DNA of 21,365 bases from NCBI GenBank assembly GCA_024684065.1, contig JAIKXO010000016.1, forward strand, positions 1 through 21,365. The letters run 5' to 3'. A program made the position numbers and the translations under genes. The DNA comes from Lachnospiraceae bacterium. Lineage in GTDB: Bacteria; Bacillota_A; Clostridia; Lachnospirales; Lachnospiraceae. The notes beneath the pieces were generated by a model that saw nothing but the letters and a program-made list of their open reading frames with translations, had not been told where the DNA came from and did no database searches. Below, piece by piece: positions 12,292 through 20,900 of this stretch (position 1 is the stretch's first letter; every line of letters begins with the position of its first letter).

Positions 12292-14574
12292 ATGATGGAC
12301 AGAGCGGACAGAGAAGAAAAGAGACTCTCGAAAAGAAATAAGATGATCGCTGTTATGGTCATTCTTTTTTTCTCAGTTATTATTATCATATACTATCGCA
12401 TGCTCTACAACGAGAAGCGTAATAATATCATAAAGACCGGCGAGGTGACCGCAAAGGAATCGGCGGAGCAGATCGATCAGTATCTGTCGACAAATATCGA
12501 TTCGGTAAAGCTTGCGGCATATACGCTGGATTCAATGATAGAGGAAAAACGGAGCGATGAGGAGATCCAGAACTATCTTGTCGACCAGTCGACGGCGGTA
12601 AGAAGCGCGGTCATAGAAAATTCAACAGGATTATACGGATATATCAACGGAAGGTTCTTCAGCGGGACCAACTGGATCCCTCCGGAGGATTATGACGCTA
12701 AGGAGCGTCCGTGGTATACAAGACCGATGGAAACCCCGGGCGAGATGACTATCTTGGATCCCTATGTCGATGTCCAGTCCGGCAATGTCATGCTTGCCCT
12801 CGGAAAGACTCTGTGCGACGGGGTCAGCGTGATATCGGTAGACGTTTCGCTTGAGCAGATCCAGAAGCTGACGGAGGATGCGGTAAAAAGCGGCAATTCG
12901 GATATTGAGATGATCCTGAATGACAAGAGAGTGGTGGTCGCGCATTCCGACAGGGAAGAACTGGGAAAGGATTACGGAAAAGAAGAGGGAACTCTTGGCG
13001 CCGAGATCGTTAAAGGATTAAATACGGCCCAGGACGGGTGTTTTGAATTTGTTCACGGGGGAGCCAATTACCTTGTGTATGCCGCGGATATGCAAAACGG
13101 ATGGTTCTGTATATCCGTAAATGACGCCACGCGCGTTTACGGTTCTCTGAGACTGATATTTTTTATCACCATCACGGTTGTGATCGCTATTGTACTGATC
13201 ATAAGCGCGATTATGACAAGGTCCGGAAGATATCTGCAGATGTCCGCAAGAGCGAAGGCTGAAAGCGAAGCCAAATCTGTTTTTCTTTCGAATATGTCCC
13301 ATGAACTCCGTACCCCCATAAACGCCATCCTCGGTATGAATGAGATGATCCTCAGAGAGAGCGACGATGCGATGATCCTTTCCTATTCGGAAAAGGTGAA
13401 AACCTCGGGAAAAGATCTTCTCCGTCTTGTGGACGATATCCTGGACTTTTCCGGAATTGAAGAAGAAAAGAGCGGCATGACCGAAGAAACTGTCACGGAT
13501 AATACCGCCGCCACACAAAAGTACCGTGAAAGCTTTACCGCGCCGGATGCATGCATCCTGGTAGTGGATGACAACCCTTTGAACCTGACGGTCTTTAAAA
13601 ACCTTGTCAAACAGACGGGCATCACTGTCGATACAGCAGGAAGCGGTGACGAAGGCATCTCTCTTGCCGGGGAGACAAAATATGACATGATCTTTCTTGA
13701 TCATATGATGCCCGGAAAGGACGGGATAGAGACTTTAGGAGAGATCAGAAAGAGAGAAGGCAGCCTCAATTACCGTACACCGGCGATCTGCCTTACGGCA
13801 AATGCCATAACAGGTGCCAGAGAACAATATCTTTCCGCAGGGTTTGACGGGTATCTTACCAAGCCGATCGACCCGGAACAGCTCGAAAAAATGATGCTTT
13901 CCTTTCTGCCGGAGGAAAAGGTCGAAACACTAAGGCAGGAGGAGCCCGGTATACCGGAAAGCCCGGGAGACAGAGTTCCCGAGGTGCTTGAGGCTCTGTT
14001 AAAAAGCCCGATCGACCCTCTGGCAGGGCTTAAGAACAGCGGAACAACGGAAGCATATCTGGCTTTGCTTAAGATATTTTATGAATCCATTGAAGAGAAG
14101 GCAGAGGAATTAAACCGTTTTTACCGTGAAGAGGATTATAAAAACTATACGATAAGGGTCCATTCGCTGAAAAGCTCCGCAAGGATCATAGGTGCGGCAG
14201 GTTTCGGAGAAGAAGCGCAGAAACTCGAGGATGCGGGGAAGGCGGAGGATAAGGAATACATCCATAACCACCACGAACCGTTTATGGATGAATTTCTTAC
14301 GTTTAAGGAACCTCTCAGAGAGGTCTTTTCAGCCTATGAATCAGAGCATGGGAAACCGGAAGCGGATCCGGATCTGATGAGCGCCGTGATGGAGGAGATA
14401 AAGGCTGGAGCCGGGGATATGGATTGTGAGCGTTTAGACAGTATTTTTGGCGAGATGGAGGGATACCGTATTTCTGAGGGAAGCAGGGAATTATACGGAA
14501 AACTTAAGGAAGCCTCTGAAAAATACGAATATAAGACAATAGTAAAACTGCTTGATGATGAAGGAATTGCGTGA
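12292..14574 (+). CDS. Cache-HisKA-REC-Hpt hybrid sensor protein lacking the HATPase domain
   Basis: This 760-residue protein starts at ATG 12292, with only a weak AGGCG ribosome site and a second ATG directly after it. A membrane helix (about 18-36), an extracytoplasmic dCache-like sensor (about 45-280) and a second helix (about 284-308) come first. Then comes HisKA with H337 in SHELRTPINAILG and the helix ending DDILDFSGIEEE (to about 392). The HATPase_c domain expected next is missing: only about 28 polar residues lead to the receiver (VVDD at 424-427, phospho-acceptor D470 in FLDHMMPGKDG, about 420-540). An Hpt domain follows (about 570-690, H624 in VHSLKSSA) and a helical tail. Without N, G1 and G2 boxes it cannot bind ATP, so phosphate must come from another kinase. 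It heads the operon; the next gene begins 15 nt downstream. Confidence 0.92.
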   Translation: MMDRADREEKRLSKRNKMIAVMVILFFSVIIIIYYRMLYNEKRNNIIKTGEVTAKESAEQIDQYLSTNIDSVKLAAYTLDSMIEEKRSDEEIQNYLVDQSTAVRSAVIENSTGLYGYINGRFFSGTNWIPPEDYDAKERPWYTRPMETPGEMTILDPYVDVQSGNVMLALGKTLCDGVSVISVDVSLEQIQKLTEDAVKSGNSDIEMILNDKRVVVAHSDREELGKDYGKEEGTLGAEIVKGLNTAQDGCFEFVHGGANYLVYAADMQNGWFCISVNDATRVYGSLRLIFFITITVVIAIVLIISAIMTRSGRYLQMSARAKAESEAKSVFLSNMSHELRTPINAILGMNEMILRESDDAMILSYSEKVKTSGKDLLRLVDDILDFSGIEEEKSGMTEETVTDNTAATQKYRESFTAPDACILVVDDNPLNLTVFKNLVKQTGITVDTAGSGDEGISLAGETKYDMIFLDHMMPGKDGIETLGEIRKREGSLNYRTPAICLTANAITGAREQYLSAGFDGYLTKPIDPEQLEKMMLSFLPEEKVETLRQEEPGIPESPGDRVPEVLEALLKSPIDPLAGLKNSGTTEAYLALLKIFYESIEEKAEELNRFYREEDYKNYTIRVHSLKSSARIIGAAGFGEEAQKLEDAGKAEDKEYIHNHHEPFMDEFLTFKEPLREVFSAYESEHGKPEADPDLMSAVMEEIKAGAGDMDCERLDSIFGEMEGYRISEGSRELYGKLKEASEKYEYKTIVKLLDDEGIA

Positions 14575-14589
14575 TCCCGAGAGGTGTAT

Positions 14590-15942
14590 ATGGGTTATTG
14601 GATAGTAGTGGTCGATGATGAACCGCTCAGTCTTACAAATGCGAAAACGTTGCTGCGTGAGCAGAATATGCGTGTAAGCTGTCTGCGTTCGGGCAGTGAT
14701 TTTCTTGAGTTCATCGAGAATCATACGCCGGATCTTATCCTGCTTGACATCTTTATGCCGGATATGGATGGGTTTGAGACATACCGCGCCCTGAGGCGTT
14801 TTGAGGAAAAGACCGGAAGGGCGCAGCTGCCGGTCATCTTTCTGACGGGCGAGGATAACAGCGAAGCGGAACGCAGAGGACTTAAGGCCGGAGCTTCTGA
14901 TTTTATCCATAAACCTTTTGACAGGGATATCCTTATCAAGAGGATCAATAACACCATAATAAACAGCAAAACAATAGAAAGCCTTACGGAAGAGGCAACG
15001 TTAGATAAGCTGACGGGTTTCCTGAACAAGGCAAGCGGTACGAAAAGGGTGTCAGGACTTTGCGAAAAAAGCCCCGGGGCGCTTATGATCATGGATCTTG
15101 ACAGCTTTAAGCTGGTAAACGATCTCTTTGGCCATGATATGGGCGACAGGATCCTTGTCGCTTTTTCCGAGATCGTAAGGCTCAATGTACGCTCAGAGGA
15201 CGTGATAAGCAGGATCGGCGGAGATGAGTTCATGGGCTATTTTACCGATCTTACAAAAGAGGAGGCAGTGGCATCTCTTTCGCAGAGACTCAATGCACAG
15301 CTTCTCAAAGAGGCGGAAGTCCTGATGGGCGAAGACCACGGAATTCCTCTTGGTGTCTCTATCGGTGTTGCTTTTTCTTCTCAGGAATGGAGTAATGATT
15401 ATCAGACTCTGTTCCAGAACGCGGACAGCGCCCTGTATGATACGAAAAGGAACGGAAAGCACGGGTATACCGTTTATGATCCGGATGGACCGGAAGAAAC
15501 CACGGAAGATGACCTTGAGCTTGAAATGTCGAGGATCATACAGGTCATGTCAGAGCGCGGTGAGGCAAACGGAGCCTTTCTTCTGGGACAGGAGGCTTTT
15601 TCCTGGAGTTACCGGTTTATATTAAGATTCTTAACCCGTTACGGGGGAGTCGTTGCAAGGATCCTTTTTTCCTTATCCTCTCCGGAAAAAGGAAAAATGT
15701 TTACCGAAGCGGTGACGGAATTCGGAAATGTTCTTAAGAATACGCTCCGAAGGTCCGATATCGTTCACCAGTGGCGGCAGAACCGGTATTTTGTCGTACT
15801 GACGATGCTTTCACATGAGGATATAGAGGAGGTTATCAGCCGGATCCTTACGTCCTTTAAAGATTCAGGATATGCGGACAGGGTAGATATAAAATATACC
15901 TCATCGCTGATCAGAAAGGATTGCTATGAGTCAAAAGAATAA
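14590..15942 (+). CDS. REC-GGDEF diguanylate cyclase with a second, degenerate GGDEF-like domain
   Basis: This 450-residue cytoplasmic protein starts at ATG 14590, 5 nt after GAGAGG; a GTG at 14584 falls inside that ribosome site. Residues 3-125 are a complete receiver (D9-D10, phospho-acceptor D53 in LLDIFMPDMDG, T and K present). Residues about 137-295 are an active-looking GGDEF domain: MDLDSFKLVND, GGDEF at 210-214, and the inhibitory site R201-S-E-D204 exactly 5 residues before it. It should make c-di-GMP from two GTP when phosphorylated, with product feedback. Residues about 308-440 repeat the outline of a GGDEF domain (LRRSDIVHQWRQNRYFVVL), but RQNRY (396-400) stands in place of the signature, so this part is catalytically dead. 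Its last 17 nt overlap the next kinase gene. Confidence 0.92.
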   Translation: MGYWIVVVDDEPLSLTNAKTLLREQNMRVSCLRSGSDFLEFIENHTPDLILLDIFMPDMDGFETYRALRRFEEKTGRAQLPVIFLTGEDNSEAERRGLKAGASDFIHKPFDRDILIKRINNTIINSKTIESLTEEATLDKLTGFLNKASGTKRVSGLCEKSPGALMIMDLDSFKLVNDLFGHDMGDRILVAFSEIVRLNVRSEDVISRIGGDEFMGYFTDLTKEEAVASLSQRLNAQLLKEAEVLMGEDHGIPLGVSIGVAFSSQEWSNDYQTLFQNADSALYDTKRNGKHGYTVYDPDGPEETTEDDLELEMSRIIQVMSERGEANGAFLLGQEAFSWSYRFILRFLTRYGGVVARILFSLSSPEKGKMFTEAVTEFGNVLKNTLRRSDIVHQWRQNRYFVVLTMLSHEDIEEVISRILTSFKDSGYADRVDIKYTSSLIRKDCYESKE

Positions 15943-17977
15943 TGAAAAGTTCATCGTTTTCCTGGCCACAGTGGGATCAGTGGGACTGATCTTTGAAAAC
16001 ATCCTGATGGGATGGGAATTCTGGGTGCCGGTCGTGATTTTTGCTGCGGTTGTTTCATTGTGGGCGGTAAATCTGTCCGAGAGGATCGACTATAATATCC
16101 GCAGTTTTTTTTACTTTTGTGTGGCCGCTCTGCTCCTGTTTTATCACGGGATCCATAAGACCAGCCTGTTTGATTCCGCGCTGGTTTTCGTTATGGCAAT
16201 GGTGACATACTCGATACTGAACAGTATATATATGATGAACATATTCCTTTTCGAATATTTTGTGATCCTGTTCATCCATTTCCTGAATTTTCCGGGCGGA
16301 ACCCCTATAGAATATAACAAGCTCACCGTATCGAGGATCCTGCTTCATATTGCCATCGTACTGCTTATTTATTATTTCAGCATAAGAAGCATAAATGACA
16401 GACTGGAGGACGAAGAAGAAAACAGGATAAGGGAAGAGAAGACAGAGAGAAACGATTCCAGCATGGAGGACTTTTTATCCAATATTTCCCACGAACTGAG
16501 GACCCCTGTCAATGTAGTTAACGGAATGTCGGATCTCCTTATAAAGCGCGGTGTCGGCTCCGAAGCCGGCGCGATCAAGAGCGCGGGAGTAAGGCTTGCG
16601 TATCAGATAGAGGACATCCAGGATTATACGGAGTGCAAGAGGCAGAAGGTATTCTTAGAGGAAGAAGATTATATGAGCACGTCCCTTATCAATGATGTGG
16701 TCACGAATTTCCGCTTACACGATAATGCGGGAGATCTGGAGCTGGTCGTTGATCTGGATCCGGTAACTCCCGCGATGATGAGGGGCGATATCAAAAAGCT
16801 GCATAAGATATTCCGCCATCTGCTGGAAAATGCGGTCAAGTTTACGAGAACCGGCGGCATCTATGTGAAGATGTACACGGAAAAAACGGATTACGGAGTA
16901 AATCTCGGGATAGAGATGACCGATACAGGCGTCGGAATGGACAGGGCTGCGATCAGAGCGGTTACCGCAGGAATGTATCAGGCAAATAAGAGACGAAACC
17001 GCAGTTCGGGCGGTATCGGCCTGGGGCTTTATATCGTCTACGGATTCGCCCACAGAATGGGAGGCTTTGTCAAGATTGAAAGCGAGGGACTAAACGGCAC
17101 GACGGTCAGGGTCACCATCCCGCAGAAGGTAATAGATGAAAAGCCCTGCCTGACTTTGGCGGAGAACTTTGACGGAGCGGTTCTTTTCCATGTAAGGCCG
17201 GATAAATATAAAGTCCCGAGGCTTCGCGACTTCTACAGGAGCATGGCGACCAGCCTCGCCTCAGGAGTACATGTCCCGCTGTATTCCGCAGAGACGGTCT
17301 ATGAAGTGGAACGCCTTAAGGAAAAGCTGAACATAGGCCATGTATTCATGGGCCAGGAGGAATACGAGGAGAACAGGGGCTATTTCGAGGAACTGGCCAA
17401 GGAGGATATCGTGGTCACGGTCTCGGCAGGTGCCGGATTTAAGCTTCCGGAGAACAGCAGGGTCATGGTGATGCCAAAGCCGCTATACGCTTATCCCGTG
17501 ATCAGGATTTTAAATGAGGGGTGGAACGCGAAGAACATAGAAAACGAGGAAACCGGAGAAAAGCCGGTGTTTAATGGCGTACGGGCGCTGATCGTGGATG
17601 ACGAGCCCATGAACCTGGTTGTGGCTACATCGCTGTTTCGGGATTATGAGATGCTTATCGATACCGCAGGAAGCGGGAAGGAAGCGATCCGGAAGTACAG
17701 AAGCAATGAATATGATCTGATCTTCATGGATCATATGATGCCTGAGATGGACGGCGTGGAGGCTATGAAGCTCATAAAGGCAGCGGCCTCGGAAATGGGT
17801 AAGGAGATAATCGTGGTGGCGCTTACGGCTAATGCCGTTTCCGGAGCGAGAGAAATGTTTCTTAAAGAGGGCTTTGACGGATTCATCGCAAAGCCGATCA
17901 ATACTGCGGATTTTGAAAGAGTTATGATAAGGGTGCTGTCAGGAACCGCAGCGGGAAACGGGGGTGAGAAAAGATGA
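15926..17977 (+). CDS. Membrane hybrid histidine kinase with pseudoreceiver and receiver, no Hpt
   Basis: This 683-residue protein starts at ATG 15926, inside the end of the cyclase gene, behind AGAAAGGA. About six membrane helices occupy residues 8-152, with no sizeable outer domain. HisKA carries H189 in ISHELRTPVN. The ATPase domain is intact (N302 in LLENAVKF, DTGVGMD, GGIGLGLYIVYGF). Residues about 405-520 have the alternating strand/helix form of a receiver but lack the acidic pocket and acceptor Asp, so this is a pseudoreceiver. The final receiver (about 552-675) is complete with D558-D559 and D602 in FMDHMMPEMDG. There is no Hpt domain, so phosphotransfer from D602 needs an Hpt supplied elsewhere, such as from either flanking hybrid protein. 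Its stop overlaps the next start as ATGA. Confidence 0.92.
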   Translation: MSQKNNEKFIVFLATVGSVGLIFENILMGWEFWVPVVIFAAVVSLWAVNLSERIDYNIRSFFYFCVAALLLFYHGIHKTSLFDSALVFVMAMVTYSILNSIYMMNIFLFEYFVILFIHFLNFPGGTPIEYNKLTVSRILLHIAIVLLIYYFSIRSINDRLEDEEENRIREEKTERNDSSMEDFLSNISHELRTPVNVVNGMSDLLIKRGVGSEAGAIKSAGVRLAYQIEDIQDYTECKRQKVFLEEEDYMSTSLINDVVTNFRLHDNAGDLELVVDLDPVTPAMMRGDIKKLHKIFRHLLENAVKFTRTGGIYVKMYTEKTDYGVNLGIEMTDTGVGMDRAAIRAVTAGMYQANKRRNRSSGGIGLGLYIVYGFAHRMGGFVKIESEGLNGTTVRVTIPQKVIDEKPCLTLAENFDGAVLFHVRPDKYKVPRLRDFYRSMATSLASGVHVPLYSAETVYEVERLKEKLNIGHVFMGQEEYEENRGYFEELAKEDIVVTVSAGAGFKLPENSRVMVMPKPLYAYPVIRILNEGWNAKNIENEETGEKPVFNGVRALIVDDEPMNLVVATSLFRDYEMLIDTAGSGKEAIRKYRSNEYDLIFMDHMMPEMDGVEAMKLIKAAASEMGKEIIVVALTANAVSGAREMFLKEGFDGFIAKPINTADFERVMIRVLSGTAAGNGGEKR

Positions 17978-20900
17978 AACTGATCGGAATCTTTAAAACT
18001 GCCTGGCTTGCCGTAAAGGATCCGGAGAGGGCTTTTACCGAAAGAATATTTCTGATCATGACATTTATGTCAGAGGTTGTCGTGGTCGTTGCGCTGATCG
18101 GAGACCTTATCGTTAAGGAGAACCCGCAGGAGATCCTCGTTCTTGCAATTATGCTCGTAGTTGTGCCGCTTATCGTACTTTTCTGCCTTTCCAGGGATAA
18201 GCTGTACATAGCCATCCGGATAATCGTGATCGGCCTTGTGTTTGTAATTATCCCGTCTATTTTCTTCTTTGGAGGAGGTTTAAAGGGCGGGGGGATCTTC
18301 TGGATCCTCTTTGTATATATGTATGTAGGGCTTGTGCTTGACGGCAGATGGCGCAAGATCATGCTTGTGCTGATCACGCTTTTAGCCCTTCTTTGCTACC
18401 TTGGAGCTTATTATCGCCCGGTCTGGGTATACCAGCATCCCCAGGGAACATATCATGTGGATTCCTTTATCTCACTTGTTCTGGTTGGATTTCTCGGCTA
18501 TGTCATGACCTGGGTCCAGGGGATGCTCTATAACGAGAAGAACGAGCGGGCAAAAAAAGAAGCGGAAAGAGCTGAAGAACTTACACGTTCCCAGAACCGT
18601 TTCTTCTCCAGTATGAGCCATGAGATCCGTACTCCGATCAATTCCATTCTGGGCCTCAACGAACTTATCTTAAGGGATCAGAGCGCTTCGGACGATATCA
18701 TAAGGGACGCTTCCGGAATACAGGGCTCCGGCAAGATGCTTCTTGCCCTAATAAATGACATCCTGGATTTCTCGAAAATAGAAGCCGGAAGCATGGATAT
18801 CGTTCCGGTTGATTACCGTATCGGAGATATGCTCTCCGAGATCGTGAATATGATGTGGCTCAGAGCCCATGATAAGAACCTGGGATTTGAAGTCAGCGTA
18901 GACCCGGAAGTCCCGACGGTATTGTACGGGGATGAGGTCCGCATAAAGCAGATCATCATAAACCTTTTAAACAATGCGGTAAAATATACCAAAGAGGGCC
19001 ATGTCGGGCTTCGTATGGAAAGCAGGGAAGTAAATGAAGATACGGTTGAGCTTCTGATATCCATTTCAGATACGGGAATGGGAATAAAGAAGGAGGATCA
19101 GCCCTATCTTTTCGACGCTTTTAAACGTGTGGATGAAGGGAAGAACAGACATATTGAGGGAACCGGTCTGGGGCTCAGCATCGTAAAACAGCTGGTGGAG
19201 CTGATGGGAGGGACAGTCTCCGTCAACAGCGTTTACGGCGAGGGTTCAACCTTTATGGTCAATGTAAAGCAGGGAGTGAGCGATCACAGCAGGATCGGGG
19301 ATCTTAATATCCATAACCAGCAGATCGTGAAAAGAAGCACCTATGAGAGCAGCTTCTTTGCTCCCGAGGTAAGGATCCTTATCGTAGACGATAACGAACT
19401 GAATCTTGAGGTTGAAAGAAGGCTCCTTGAGGATACCGATATGAGCATTGATACGGCTCCGAATGGGAAAGCAGCTCTGGAAATGAGCGTGAAGACCCAT
19501 TATGATGCCATTTTTATGGATCATCTCATGCCGGAAATGGACGGGATAGAGTGCCTCGAGCTGTTAAGGGACCAGCAGGGAGGGCTTAACAGAAATACGC
19601 CGGTGATCATTCTGACGGCCAACGCCGGCAGCGAAAACAGAGAGCTGTATAACAAGGCAGGCTTTGACGGATATCTGGTCAAGCCCGTTTCCGGAGAAGC
19701 GATGGAAGAAACGCTCATACGGCATATCCCAAGGGAGAAGATCATTCTGAGAAATGAGATGCTTGATGAAAATGAGGATATTCATGCTTCTGAAAGATAC
19801 GCCCAGAAGGCTCCGGTCATCATTTCGTCCTCAAGTATGTGCGATCTTCCGGATTCCGTTATATCAAAACTCAAGATCCCCATCATTCCTTTTGTGATAC
19901 GCACGGAGGATGGTGTATTCAAGGATGGGTTCCATATGGATGCTTCGGAGCTTACAAGCCATCTCAGCCTTGGAAGAGAGGCTGTTTCAGAACCGCCCGA
20001 TGAAGCGGCGTATACGGAATTTTTTGTCAATGTATTAAAGAGGGCACACTATCTTATACATATAGCGATAACCACAAGCATGAGCGAGGAGTATAATATA
20101 GCCTGTGAAGCGGCAAAATCCTTTGATAATGTTACGGTCATCAATTCAGAGTGTCTTTCAAGCGCTACGGGAATACTTGTGCTGATCGCGCGTAAGCTTG
20201 TACAGCAGGGACTGCCTGCAAAGGATATCATCTCGGAGCTTGAGACTGTAAAGAAGCGCCTGAAGTGCAGCTTTGTGATCGATACGACAAAATATATGGC
20301 AAAGAAAGGTCTGGTGAGCGAGAGGGTTCACAGGGTGGCGGAAGCTCTTAACCTTCATCCGGCTTTACGGATCCGGAATGACAGGGCGGGGATCGGCGGA
20401 ATCTGGCTTGGCAGGACAAAAAGGGCCTACAGGAAATACATAAGCAGCGCGATCCCGGTGGATACGATCCCTGATTCGGATGTTGTTTTCGTTACATATG
20501 TGGATATCCCGGAAGATACACTAAGGTGGATCGAGGAGGAGATCAGGAAAGTCGCATACTTTGAAAACGTGGTCTTTCAGCAGGCGTCAGCCGCCATATC
20601 TTCGAATTGCGGGCCCGGAACCTTTGGGATACTCTATTTTCTTAAATCAAACAAGTCGTATAATATTGCGTCGTATATTGACATTATGGATCCGGTCCGG
20701 GATACGGTGCCGGAGGATGAAGAAAACGATAGTGAGGATGAGGTGAATGAGGAGCCTGAAGCATGGGAAGAAACCGGGATGGATGAAGCTTATGCTTATG
20801 ACGGGGTGACAGACATGCCTGAGCCTTATACGGAGACAGCACAGCCCGAAGAGACGTCCGGGGATCAGTGGTATAAGAGCCTGACCTTCATCGATACGGA

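Noticed and set aside
13475..13545. Frameshift as the cause of the missing ATPase domain
   Set aside because: Reading continues in frame from HisKA to receiver and no ATPase motif appears in other frames nearby; the domain is absent rather than shifted.
13018..13704. 228-residue antisense frame inside the first hybrid kinase gene
   Set aside because: It mirrors a well-supported coding region and shows no recognisable domain or ribosome site.
19810..20646. DegV as a separate gene inserted in the operon
   Set aside because: The frame is continuous from the receiver through DegV to Hpt, with no stop and no ribosome site at the junctions.
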